NCBI GenBank assembly: GCA_041748175.1
Contig: JBGTDU010000158.1
Span: 1-36,320, forward strand
From: JAHEJB01 sp041748175
GTDB lineage: Bacteria > Bacteroidota > Rhodothermia > Rhodothermales > Rubricoccaceae
Length of the DNA: 36,320 bases
Direction of reading: 5' to 3'
The notes under the pieces were generated by a model. That model was not told where the DNA came from, searched no databases, and worked only from the letters and a program-made list of their open reading frames with translations. Positions 14,650-22,568 of the stretch are shown here, piece by piece. How positions within the stretch are numbered: position 1 is the first letter of the stretch; the number at the start of each line of letters is the position of its first letter. A program made the translations under genes and the position numbers.

Positions 14650-15339
14650 ATGCGCTCGATCTGCCTGCTACTCGCCTTCCTTTTTGTCGCGCCGCCCTTG
14701 CTCGCGCAGGACGACATGCTCACTCAGCGCCCGGATCCCCAGAACCCGCAGGGCGAAAACATGGCCACGCCTCCTACTTGGACGGTGCGATTCGATCATC
14801 CCGGCACCGCCACGGTTGGTGCGGACACAACGGCAGACGTCTGGTTTGTCAACATGACGCCGGGATGGCACATCACTACAGGTCCGGCGGCAATTTTCTA
14901 TCACCCGGCCAGCGTCGTGGATGGCAATCAGCGAATGGAAGCGAACATCTTCTACTTCGATCCCGAAGGCCATGACCAGGAGGCGTACGGCATCTTCTTC
15001 GGTGGGCAGAATTTGGAAAACGACGACATCACTTACGATTACTTCGTGGTTCGCAACAGCGGTGAGTTCCTCGTCAAGCGCCGGACGGGCGATGAATCGT
15101 CGATCCTCCATCCGTGGACGGTAAGCGGAGCGGTTGCCATCTTCGGCCCGGAAACCGAGGGCACAGTGACGAATAAACTTGCGGTGGAAATCCACCAGGA
15201 GGAAGTCGCCTTCTTCGTCAACGACGCCGAGGTGCTGCGCCTACCCCGCGAAGACGTGAACGCGGATGGTGTACTCGGCCTGCGCCTGAATCACCACGTC
15301 AACATCCACATCTCAACGCTATCGGTGACTGATCTTTAG
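14650..15339 (+). CDS. Exported protein of unknown function, jelly-roll-like
   Basis: The protein has 229 residues from the ATG at 14650. The signal peptide MRSICLLLAFLFVAPPLLAQ ends at residue 20. The mature part is beta-rich with repeated short strands (TWTVRFDHPGTATVG, VRNSGEFLVKRRTGDE, KLAVEIHQEEVAFFVND, GVLGLRLNHHVNIHI). The pattern resembles the concanavalin-like fold of DUF1080 (3-keto-disaccharide hydrolase) proteins, though catalytic residues cannot be assigned. The stop TAG overlaps the TAA of ribE on the other strand (TTAG at 15336-15339). No T9SS tail is present. Confidence 0.6.
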   Translation: MRSICLLLAFLFVAPPLLAQDDMLTQRPDPQNPQGENMATPPTWTVRFDHPGTATVGADTTADVWFVNMTPGWHITTGPAAIFYHPASVVDGNQRMEANIFYFDPEGHDQEAYGIFFGGQNLENDDITYDYFVVRNSGEFLVKRRTGDESSILHPWTVSGAVAIFGPETEGTVTNKLAVEIHQEEVAFFVNDAEVLRLPREDVNADGVLGLRLNHHVNIHISTLSVTDL

Positions 15340-15926
15340 GATCGCATCGCGAGAATCCGGGCGACATACTTCCCGAGGACGTCGAACTCGAGATTGACGC
15401 GCCGACCAACTTGCCACGAGCTCGCGGTTGTGTTTGCAAAGGTGTGCGGGATGATCGCAACCGTGAACGACTCGTCATTCAGCCTCGCGACCGTAAGAGA
15501 AATTCCGTCGACGGTGATGCTTCCAGCAGGAATGACACTGGAAGCGAAATCCGCCGGATAGCGCACCGAGACGAGCCACGAATCCGCGAGTTGCTCGATG
15601 GATTCAACGGTGCCCGTGCCGTCCACATGTCCTTGGACGATGTGCCCGTCGAAACGGCCGTCGGCGCGCATCGCCCGTTCAAGATTGACGGGATCGCCCT
15701 CCACCAGATCGCCGAGGCTCGTTTTGCCGAGAGTCTCCTCGACAGCGACGACGTCAAATCCCGAATCATCATGGTTCACAACGGTCAGGCATATCCCGTT
15801 CAGGGCCGCGCTTTCGCCAACCTGCAACGCGTCCGCAAAAGGGCATGAGATCGCCAATCGACGACCACCCTCCAGTTTTGCAAGACGTTCGATTCGCCCG
15901 ACGGCCTCAATGATACCGGTAAACAT
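15336..15926 (-). CDS. ribE: Riboflavin synthase, alpha subunit
   Basis: This 196-residue enzyme dismutates two 6,7-dimethyl-8-ribityllumazine molecules to riboflavin. It starts with the invariant MFTGIIEAVG, and its two similar lumazine-binding barrels are visible: ESAALNGICLTVV in the first half and AGSITVDGISLTVA in the second, with GHIVQGHVDGTGTV between. The ATG at 15926 is fixed by the MFTGII start; the open frame upstream is antisense to carbonic anhydrase. It is transcribed toward the exported protein with shared stop bases. ribD is nearby on the same strand but separated by the carbonic anhydrase gene. Confidence 0.95.
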   Translation of the reverse strand: MFTGIIEAVGRIERLAKLEGGRRLAISCPFADALQVGESAALNGICLTVVNHDDSGFDVVAVEETLGKTSLGDLVEGDPVNLERAMRADGRFDGHIVQGHVDGTGTVESIEQLADSWLVSVRYPADFASSVIPAGSITVDGISLTVARLNDESFTVAIIPHTFANTTASSWQVGRRVNLEFDVLGKYVARILAMRS

Positions 15927-16026
15927 GCAGTCGCTAGATTGTGCGAACGAAGGTACCCGCAATCCCGAAAACAGAGACGCCGGTCTCGGATCATGCGCGT
16001 CTCCGACAGATATCTCCTGAGAAAAG

Positions 16027-16671
16027 ATGCACACGCTGGCCCATTTGCTTGAGAACAATCGACGCTGGGCCGCGAGCATGGAGGAGGAACGTCCCGGCTT
16101 TTTCGCCGCCCTCGCCGAACAACAGGCTCCTCGAATTCTCTGGGTCGGCTGCTCAGACAGCCGTGTGCCCGCAAACCAGATAACTGGCCTTGATCCGGGC
16201 GAAGTGTTCGTCCACCGAAATGTCGCTAATATCGTCGGGCATGCCGACCTCAACGCGCTTTCGGTTGTCCAGTACGCCGTTGAAGTGCTGAAGGTCGAGC
16301 ACATCGTCGTGTGTGGACACTATGGGTGCGGAGGAATCCAAGCGGCTCTCAGCGACCAGCGTCTCGGGCTCATCGACAACTGGTTGCTGAACGTGAAAGA
16401 CGTGCGCTGGAAGCACCGCGCGGCTATCGACCGCCTCGACGAGGCCGCGCAGCTCCGCCGCTTGTGCGAATTGAATGTAATTGAGCAGGTCGCCAACGTC
16501 TGTCACACGTCGTTCGTGGTGGAGGCATGGCAACGCAATCAGACGCTTTCCGTTCACGGCTGGATCTACGAACTGAGCGACGGCCTTTTGCGCGACCTGG
16601 TGCCGACGGTCTCTTCAGCAAACGATATCGATGGGTATTACATCGAAGCTCTCGCGGGGCTGGGCGCCTAA
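16027..16671 (+). CDS. can: Beta-class carbonic anhydrase
   Basis: The 214-residue zinc enzyme interconverts CO2 and bicarbonate. The zinc ligands are C42 (GCSDSR), H98 and C101 (CGHYGCGG), and the D44-R46 dyad is present. The length fits the single-domain bacterial type. No signal peptide is seen, so it is cytoplasmic, where it may supply bicarbonate for carboxylations. It is embedded between ribE and ribD on the opposite strand, and its stop TAA overlaps the ribD stop TAG (CTAA at 16668-16671). Confidence 0.94.
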   Translation: MHTLAHLLENNRRWAASMEEERPGFFAALAEQQAPRILWVGCSDSRVPANQITGLDPGEVFVHRNVANIVGHADLNALSVVQYAVEVLKVEHIVVCGHYGCGGIQAALSDQRLGLIDNWLLNVKDVRWKHRAAIDRLDEAAQLRRLCELNVIEQVANVCHTSFVVEAWQRNQTLSVHGWIYELSDGLLRDLVPTVSSANDIDGYYIEALAGLGA

Positions 16672-17777
16672 ACTGCGCGCCGGTAACCACGAAAGAGCAT
16701 ATCGCGCCCAACATTCTCCCAGCGCACATCGGAAAACGAGAGAGAATCCTCGAGAATCAACGCTTCAAATGCAGGCGTACCGTTTCCGAGAATCCACGGT
16801 GCCGTGAATACGAAGAGCCGATCTACGAGGTCTTGCCGGAGCAAAGCACTGCCGAGGCCAGGCCCTGCTTCAACCAACACAGACTGGATCGATCTTTCAA
16901 GTTCGACTCCACGACCGAGGAATTGAAGAACGTCAGCAAGAACGAGATGGCCTTCCCTCTCAGACGTTCGAATAACCCGACCACCGCTGCTCGTTAGCTC
17001 CTCTTCATAGGAGGGCATCGCGCGCTCGCCCACAACTGCGACGGTCTTCGAGGCGTGCTCGTCCGAGAAAAGCCGGAGTGACGGCGGAAGCTTACCCTTG
17101 CGATCCAGCACCACCCGCACAGGTTGTCGCCCCTCGACATGGCGCACAGAAAGCTGAGGGTCATCCGCCATAGCGGTTCCCGAGCCGATCATCACGGCAT
17201 CCAACTCCGACCGCCAACAATGCACGAACCTGCGACTTTCCAAAGACGTAATCGTGATCGGCGAACCATTGGGCGCAGCAACCTTGCCATCCAACGATTG
17301 CGCGATCTTCAGCGTGACGAGTGGTCGCCCCGTCGTGATGTGACGAAGGAACGCTTCGTTGAGCCGCTTCGCCTCCTCTTCCAGAACGCCGACCGTCACC
17401 TCCACCCCGGCCTCACGGAGCCGCGCCAGACCTCGGCCAGCCACCCGTGGATCTGGGTCCTCCATCGCCACAACAACACGAGGGAGATGTTTTTCAAGGA
17501 GGAGGTCGACACACGGTGGCGTCTTGCCGTGGTGGCTGCAAGGTTCGAGATTGACATACACGGTGGCATTCCGCAATTCCTTGCCGTTTCCGCGTTTTTC
17601 GGCGTCTCGAATGGCCTCCACCTCTGCGTGCGGACCGCCATAGCGGACGTGGAAGCCTTCGCCAAGCACATCGCCATCTAGACCCACGATGATGGAGCCG
17701 ACCAAGGGATTCGGGCTTACGTGCCCGGCGCCTTGACTGGCGAGTTCGAAGCATCGTTGTATCCAGAGGTGGTGCAT
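16668..17777 (-). CDS. ribD: Bifunctional riboflavin biosynthesis deaminase/reductase
   Basis: The 369-residue protein deaminates diaminohydroxyphosphoribosylaminopyrimidine and reduces the product. The zinc-dependent deaminase occupies residues 1-150, with H50-A-E52 (GGPHAEVEAI) and C80, C89 (EPCSHHGKTPPC). The reductase occupies about 165-369, starting PLVTLKIAQSLDGKVAAPNG and containing VLVEAGPGLGSALL. The ATG at 17777 is preferred over a TTG eleven codons upstream. A cluster of phased TTGATAG repeats lies upstream. It converges on the carbonic anhydrase gene with a 4-bp overlap. Confidence 0.94.
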   Translation of the reverse strand: MHHLWIQRCFELASQGAGHVSPNPLVGSIIVGLDGDVLGEGFHVRYGGPHAEVEAIRDAEKRGNGKELRNATVYVNLEPCSHHGKTPPCVDLLLEKHLPRVVVAMEDPDPRVAGRGLARLREAGVEVTVGVLEEEAKRLNEAFLRHITTGRPLVTLKIAQSLDGKVAAPNGSPITITSLESRRFVHCWRSELDAVMIGSGTAMADDPQLSVRHVEGRQPVRVVLDRKGKLPPSLRLFSDEHASKTVAVVGERAMPSYEEELTSSGGRVIRTSEREGHLVLADVLQFLGRGVELERSIQSVLVEAGPGLGSALLRQDLVDRLFVFTAPWILGNGTPAFEALILEDSLSFSDVRWENVGRDMLFRGYRRAV

Positions 17778-17811
17778 TGTTCGCGCTACCGGTAGGTGTT
17801 CCGATGTCAAA

Positions 17812-17847
17812 CTATCAATTTGCTATCAATCTTCTATCAACTGATAG
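17812..17847. promoter_or_regulatory. Phased TTGATAG repeats between ribD and plsC
   Basis: CTATCAA occurs at 17812, 17823 and 17834, exactly 11 bp apart (TTGATAG on the ribD strand). CTGATAG at 17841-17847 makes a palindrome with the third copy. The spacing is about one helical turn, as for a protein binding one face of DNA. The site lies 35 bp upstream of the ribD ATG and 65 bp upstream of the divergent acyltransferase gene. The binding protein is unknown. Confidence 0.45.
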
Positions 17848-17911
17848 TTGGACGTGGCGCGGCCTGGGAAGTACCCGACCGACGTAGCTTTCAGCGGCCA
17901 ATTCTGCAATC

Positions 17912-18724
17912 ATGAATGCGATTGTCTCTGCAATCACCTGGGTCGCCATCGGTCTGCTGATTCTATTCTTCCTGCCGCTGATGTCCATCGTTCGGGTTTT
18001 CGACCGCGATCCGGCGCACTATGCAACGGGCCGCATGATGCGGAGGCTCGGCGCGCTGATCACAAAAGTCAACCCGGCGTGGAGGGTGACGCGGTCCGGC
18101 AACATCCCGGAGAACATGCGCAACCCCTATGTAGTCGTCTGCAACCACCAATCAACCAGCGACCCGCCGGTAGTTTCGACGTTGCCGTGGGAAATGAAAT
18201 GGGTCGCCAAGGCCTCGTTGTTCACGTTGCCCGTTGTCGGCTGGATGATGAAACTGGCGGGCGACATCCCGGTGGACCGAAAAGATCGAAGAAGTCGGGT
18301 CACGGTGCTGTTCAAAGCGAGGTCGATACTCGAGCAGAGGTGTTCGGTGATGCTGATGCCCGAGGGCACGCGCTCGCTGGATGGAAGAGTCGGTGCCTAT
18401 CAGGACGGAGCATTTCGGCTTGCCATTGATATGGGCCTGCCGGTTCTTTCTATTGCCCTCGACGGCACTGCCGCGATGCTCCGTAAGAGCGACTGGAAGT
18501 TTGGCCGGGCCGACCTGCGACTCCACGTTTTTGACCCCATCCCCACGACCGATCTTACCGTTGCGGATGTTGCAGATCTTCGGGAGCAAGTCCGCAACGG
18601 CGTGATCGAAAAGATTGCGGCATGGCGAAATGTGCCCTCCATAGATGTAGATGGCGCAACCGCCAAGGGCGAAAAAACGGCAAAGAGCACAACCAAGGTT
18701 TCATCTCCATCCGCATACGGTTGA
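17912..18724 (+). CDS. plsC: 1-acyl-sn-glycerol-3-phosphate acyltransferase family protein
   Basis: The 270-residue membrane enzyme probably transfers a fatty acyl chain to lysophosphatidic acid in phospholipid synthesis. An N-terminal hydrophobic segment (residues 4-30) anchors it. The acyltransferase motifs are H79-X4-D84 (NHQSTSD) and E151-G-T-R154 (PEGTRS). GDIPVDRKDRRSR gives the third block. The C-terminal 30 residues are Ser/Thr/Lys-rich and unlike the core. It is divergent from ribD across a shared regulatory gap. Another acyl acceptor is possible because the family is broad. Confidence 0.88.
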   Translation: MNAIVSAITWVAIGLLILFFLPLMSIVRVFDRDPAHYATGRMMRRLGALITKVNPAWRVTRSGNIPENMRNPYVVVCNHQSTSDPPVVSTLPWEMKWVAKASLFTLPVVGWMMKLAGDIPVDRKDRRSRVTVLFKARSILEQRCSVMLMPEGTRSLDGRVGAYQDGAFRLAIDMGLPVLSIALDGTAAMLRKSDWKFGRADLRLHVFDPIPTTDLTVADVADLREQVRNGVIEKIAAWRNVPSIDVDGATAKGEKTAKSTTKVSSPSAYG

Positions 18725-18750
18725 TACGGCTAGAGGGGAACCCGTAGATT
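18721..18750 (+). promoter_or_regulatory. Possible promoter of tRNA-Gln
   Basis: TTGATA (18721-18726) and TAGATT (18745-18750) are 18 bp apart and would start transcription about 20 bp before the tRNA. The -35 overlaps the plsC stop codon. Weak matches only. Confidence 0.3.
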
Positions 18751-18776
18751 GCCCGTGTCCGCGCTCCGCGCGACTT

Positions 18777-18849
18777 TGCCCTGTAGCTCAATTGGCAGAG
18801 CGTCTGATTCTGGTTCAGGAGGTTCTAGGTTCGATTCCTAGCGGGGCAA
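18777..18849 (+). tRNA. tRNA-Gln, anticodon CTG
   Basis: A 73-nt cloverleaf folds fully. The acceptor stem TGCCCTG pairs with CGGGGCA. The D arm is GCTC-AATTGGCA-GAGC. The anticodon arm is TCTGA-TTCTGGT-TCAGG with CTG at the anticodon, reading CAG. The T arm is CTAGG-TTCGATT-CCTAG, and the discriminator is A. The 3' CCA is not encoded. A UAG-containing D-stem entry (TA at positions 8-9) is normal. Confidence 0.95.
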
Positions 18850-19037
18850 CGAAGCGCCTGCCTGTGGGCCTGATGCCCGACATGGTCGTTCATGCTACTC
18901 CGTGCATTCGTGACGCGACGATCGTGATCGCCATCTAACCCAACCGCGAAAGCCGGGCTTGTCCTCCGACGCATCAGAGGCGACGGCTTCAACGCGCCGG
19001 GCGAGGCACCATCGCCGCGCTGTACGTGAACACGCTT
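18850..19037. other. Non-coding stretch after tRNA-Gln
   Basis: No gene, repeat or clear terminator is seen. It opens a roughly 980-bp stretch (18850-19829) with only weak coding candidates. Confidence 0.5.
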
Positions 19038-19439
19038 TTACTTACGCCGCCGCTCTATTGCGGTCCAGATCTTTGTTGGCCCGTAATTTCGCATCGGCTC
19101 GGGATTCCGGAGACAAAGCGGGTCGGTATAATCTGTTGCGGAACGAGAAGGAGGCTTGGAGATGGACGAAGACGCGCCACGCTCCATCAACCTTTCCACG
19201 CTCGAATCGTCATCGGCCAATGGCAAATTGGGTGTACGCAGGCAAAACGCTTCATCATCAAAAAGCAAGTCGTCCTGCCTCCCGAGCAAATCGACAAGCA
19301 TGCAGAGTTCAGTGGACGTGCCGACCTGGATCACACTCCACGTTTTCTGACCGTTCACTTCGTATCCGACCGAGACATCCCCGGCGCCTTCTTTATTTCG
19401 CCACCGCGTCGTGTATTCACTGACCTCACGCAAAGCCAT
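19038..19439 (-). CDS. Hypothetical protein, uncertain
   Basis: This frame of 133 residues starts MALREVSEYTTRWRNKEGAG and has a plausible beta-alpha pattern through GYEVNGQKTWSVIQVGTSTE and LCMLVDLLGRQDDLLFDDEA. The last 45 residues look non-coding in composition (many Ser, Pro and Arg). No family is recognised. No good ribosome binding site is visible, but many genes here lack one. It overlaps a plus-strand ORF at 19162-19350 that does have a ribosome binding site, so at most one is likely real. Confidence 0.3.
   Translation of the reverse strand: MALREVSEYTTRWRNKEGAGDVSVGYEVNGQKTWSVIQVGTSTELCMLVDLLGRQDDLLFDDEAFCLRTPNLPLADDDSSVERLMERGASSSISKPPSRSATDYTDPLCLRNPEPMRNYGPTKIWTAIERRRK
19104..19132 (+). 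promoter_or_regulatory. Possible promoter before the small ORF at 19162
   Basis: TATAAT (19127-19132) is a perfect -10, with a poor -35 TTCCGG (19104-19109) at 17 bp. It stands about 30 bp before a strong Shine-Dalgarno and ATG. Confidence 0.3.
19162..19350 (+). CDS. Small serine-rich ORF, uncertain
   Basis: This frame of 62 residues starts MDEDAPRSINLSTLESSSAN and is rich in Ser and Lys. It is supported by AAGGAGG (19148-19154) 7 bp before the ATG and a TATAAT box further up, an unusually complete set for this window. The protein sequence shows no domain and low complexity, and an opposing frame covers the same bases. It could be a small protein, a leader, or chance. Confidence 0.3.
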   Translation: MDEDAPRSINLSTLESSSANGKLGVRRQNASSSKSKSSCLPSKSTSMQSSVDVPTWITLHVF

Positions 19440-19829
19440 TGTATCAGAAGTTTTAATTCAGGGGAAGAGAGAAGCCCGGGCTCGCATGGCCTGCACGCAG
19501 ATGCCGATGCCGCGAATCGGGATCGGGACGGTACGACTCAGAACCAATGCAACGCAAGCCGCAGTGATCCGGAAGTCGAATGCCTCGAAGCGTTTTTGTC
19601 GCAGGTTGCCGGGCGAAGCTGAAAGCTTTCCGTTCCTCGGTTCGGAATCTTCACGCCGACCAATAGGCGCTATTGCATTCCAATAGTTCCCACTGGTGCT
19701 CCGACGCGGTGGTAACGCGCTCTACCCAACTCTTGGTACCCGGTCGCGGTCCAAACTGGGCTTCAATTCATAGCCGGGCGTGGACCATACAAAGTACATA
19801 GCTAATACATCATTAGTGTCCTGCAACTA
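19440..19829. other. Non-coding stretch
   Basis: No supported gene. Short plus-strand frames overlap each other here without recognisable content. No RNA fold or terminator stood out at the end of the minus-strand operon that stops at 19830. Confidence 0.45.
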
Positions 19830-20987
19830 TTACAAGACTATTGTGGTGAGTGTTTCCACCATCATTGCCGTAGCTAGAAGCGGATCATCTTCTTTGTTAG
19901 GCGCGCCATCGGGGTTGGCAAAGTGGCCGTCTTCGTGCTGGTGGCCGACGAGGATTCTGAAGAGGTCGGCTCGCCACGGGCCTGGCTCATCGAGCGCGGA
20001 ATAAGCCTCTGCCCGCGCGGCGATATGGTAGAAAAACATCACACGGTGCCATTGGCCGGGGGCATCAGTCGGAATGCCTGCGGAGAACTCCCAATCCGGA
20101 TTTGCGCGGAGCCAGTCAGCAGCGTCTTGAACAGCTTCGTCCGTTGAATCATGCCCTGCTGCAATCAGGGCGAGGATTCCATCCGCCGTCGCGGAAGCGT
20201 ACGGTCGGAAATAACGCGGCTCGCCACGATCGCCAAAAATTACGCCGCCCTTGTTGATGCCGTCGGCGGTCGGCGAGGCGTAGAAACCGCCATCATAAAT
20301 TGACGTGTCAGAAATGACGTTGCCAGGTGGCTGAAGCCGAAGATCCCGCGGGTCTTTCTGAATAAAGCGGAGGTACGTGATCGCATTCTGAAACGCCACA
20401 GAGTCGGCCAGTCCGGCCGCTCGGAGTCCTTGCAGTACCCGGCGAGAATGCGAGAGATCGACGTGCCCGATCTGTCCATTCGAGAGATTTGTTTCCCCAA
20501 ATCCCCAGGCGCCGAACGCCAGATGATCGGGTGTGATTCCGCGCCGTTCAGTAAACTGCTGCCCCGCCAGATAGTCCGACATGCTTCGAATGAGAGCAGA
20601 ATCGGCAGGCACACCATGCTCGGCAAAAACAAGCAATGCGTAAGCCGTCGCGTAGTTCGGGTACTCCAGCACCACGGGATCTGCCAGGCCCAAAACGCCA
20701 TCTTCGTTGATGTGGTCGCGCAGAAACTGAAAGGCCCGTTCGGCGGCACCATTGGGCGCGGGGAAAACATCTTCCGGGACTTGAAGGAGCGCGTTCAGAA
20801 CGAACGGAGTCCAGGCCTGTCCGCCGCGAAGAAGCCCGTGCGTTGAGCTATGCCAGCCGCCGTCTTCTGCTTGTTGGCTCCAGAGGTATTCCGCTGCAAG
20901 AGCCAGCCGATTGGTTGGGGAGGGCTCGGGGTTGTTACATCCCAGAAGGCCAACAACGAAAAGCGCGAAGAGAAAGGTTCTGTGCAT
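19830..20987 (-). CDS. Lipoprotein with prenyltransferase-like alpha-toroid repeats
   Basis: The protein has 385 residues from the ATG at 20987. A lipoprotein signal MHRTFLFALFVVGLLGC places the lipidated cysteine at residue 17. The body contains spaced helical repeats with the signature of terpene cyclase and prenyltransferase alpha/alpha barrels: YLWSQQAEDGGWHSS, AFQFLRDHINEDGVLG and LVGHQHEDGHFANPDG. No DXDD or prenyltransferase zinc site is evident, so catalysis is doubtful. An in-frame extension to 21233 would cover the upstream gene end and lacks a signal. It follows the next gene by 74 bp and likely shares its operon. Confidence 0.7.
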   Translation of the reverse strand: MHRTFLFALFVVGLLGCNNPEPSPTNRLALAAEYLWSQQAEDGGWHSSTHGLLRGGQAWTPFVLNALLQVPEDVFPAPNGAAERAFQFLRDHINEDGVLGLADPVVLEYPNYATAYALLVFAEHGVPADSALIRSMSDYLAGQQFTERRGITPDHLAFGAWGFGETNLSNGQIGHVDLSHSRRVLQGLRAAGLADSVAFQNAITYLRFIQKDPRDLRLQPPGNVISDTSIYDGGFYASPTADGINKGGVIFGDRGEPRYFRPYASATADGILALIAAGHDSTDEAVQDAADWLRANPDWEFSAGIPTDAPGQWHRVMFFYHIAARAEAYSALDEPGPWRADLFRILVGHQHEDGHFANPDGAPNKEDDPLLATAMMVETLTTIVL

Positions 20988-21061
20988 ATTCGCTCGGAAT
21001 CGAGAAACGCCGAGGCGGCGCTGGGCCACCTCGGCGTGCCAGGGCCATCCCAATCTATCGA

Positions 21062-22339
21062 TCAGTGGTGACGATGGTTGTGGTTTGAGTACAGGCTCTG
21101 GTCGCGATCCGCAGTGAGGGCAAGAATCACCGCAGCCGTGCAGAAAACAGGGCTGGTAATGCAGTGATGCCCGCTCCAGCTTCCGTTTTCGTTCTGAATG
21201 GAGCCGAACAGGTTCACCATCCGGGCGTGCCAACGATCCCAGGCTTCTCCGCCCGTGATTACGCTGGATTCACTTGTCATTACGTAAGAGAGGAATTCCT
21301 CGCCGCCGTTGTTGCCGAAACCGCTCCAAATTTCATCGCCATCGAGCATCTCAGTAGTTGCTCGATTGCGCCGGTAGGCATCGTAGAGCGCTTCGGCCTC
21401 GTCATCGGATCTTCCGGCCTCACGCAGCGCATCGACTGTAACGGGCTCGTTCTCACCAACGACCTCCTCAGCGCGTCGCGCGTCCGCGGCGGTCGCACGC
21501 TGGCTACTGGAAGCGGCATACAGGGCGACTCCAGCGCCGGCGCTCGCGTCCATCGACGCCGTCGGCGAACCTGGACGCAATTGAACATTGCTCTCCTGGT
21601 AGTCCCTCGAACGAGCGAGTACACCCTGATCGATCTCTCTACCTACTCGTGCCGCGCCTTCCAACGCCTGATTAGCCATAGCGGATTGAAGCACCGGCGC
21701 CCAGCCACCATCCGCCCACGAGCCGTCCGCTGACTGGCTACGCTGGATCTTTAGCAGGAGCTTGTCGAGAGCCGCCTCAGTGCGGCGCTCAAGACGTCCG
21801 TCCAGATTCGGAAGTATGCCTGAGAAAAACTGGGAGACCATCGACGCATCCACGTTCCGGCCCAACTTGACTTGCGGCTGGGTGCCTTCGATATCCGTGA
21901 TGCGAGGCCCGTCGGCGGTGTACCCTTCAACCAGTTCGAGCAGATAGTTCAACGCACGCGATACGTTGCGGGCATAGGGTCCGCTCTCTGTGGTGCTACC
22001 TGCGCGCATCAACGCGAGCGCCGCGAATGCCGTGGTTGCGGGGTCGATCTGGACGGCATGCGGGTCGTTGATACCTTGGGCTGTATGGGATCCAGACCCC
22101 CAGCCGCCATTGTCGAACTGGGCAGCTGCCAGCCATTCAAGGCTGCGGTGGAGATATTGCGGAAGCGGTTTGACATCGTTGGGATCGACGCCCGTCAGGA
22201 CGACAGGCGAGTTGGTGATTCCGCCGCCATTGCCCGATCCGTTACCCGTGGCGGCGGGCGCGCGAAGAAGCATAGAGGCGAGCAGGAAAACGCCGAGCGG
22301 CATGCCAAGGAGGCTGCCGAAAACCAGAAGACGTTTCAT
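21062..22339 (-). CDS. Exported alpha-toroid protein, prenyltransferase-repeat type
   Basis: The protein has 425 residues from the ATG at 22339. The N-terminus MKRLLVFGSLLGMPLGVFLL is a signal or anchor, followed by a Gly/Asn-rich linker (residues about 30-45). Repeats include LEWLAAAQFDNGGWGSGSH, LLKIQRSQSADGSWADGGW and FGSIQNENGSWSGHHCITSP, matching the same barrel family as the downstream gene. The C-terminus ends in His and Asn (SNHNHRHH). No catalytic acid motif is clear. The two adjacent genes may be an old tandem pair; a role in binding surface polymers or lipids is only inference. Confidence 0.7.
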   Translation of the reverse strand: MKRLLVFGSLLGMPLGVFLLASMLLRAPAATGNGSGNGGGITNSPVVLTGVDPNDVKPLPQYLHRSLEWLAAAQFDNGGWGSGSHTAQGINDPHAVQIDPATTAFAALALMRAGSTTESGPYARNVSRALNYLLELVEGYTADGPRITDIEGTQPQVKLGRNVDASMVSQFFSGILPNLDGRLERRTEAALDKLLLKIQRSQSADGSWADGGWAPVLQSAMANQALEGAARVGREIDQGVLARSRDYQESNVQLRPGSPTASMDASAGAGVALYAASSSQRATAADARRAEEVVGENEPVTVDALREAGRSDDEAEALYDAYRRNRATTEMLDGDEIWSGFGNNGGEEFLSYVMTSESSVITGGEAWDRWHARMVNLFGSIQNENGSWSGHHCITSPVFCTAAVILALTADRDQSLYSNHNHRHH

Positions 22340-22568
22340 GGCCGTAGTGGGGGTTTGTGATTGAAGAGAAAGTGCCACGGAACCCCACCGCGCCGACTGG
22401 CGAGGTGGGATGTCGGGAGCGCGCGCACCGACAAATGCCCGTGGACAGCCGAGTAACGGCACCCTCGCCGTTCTATTACATGTTAGATTTTTAGCAGATT
22501 ATAGTCACACAATCTGTCGCAGTCCGAATGAACCGCCCAGTGCCAGACGGGCGGCGCATAAAATCAAC

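Noticed and set aside
17124..17681. 185-codon plus-strand frame opposite ribD
   Set aside because: It is antisense to the ribD deaminase and reductase domains, whose catalytic residues are all present.
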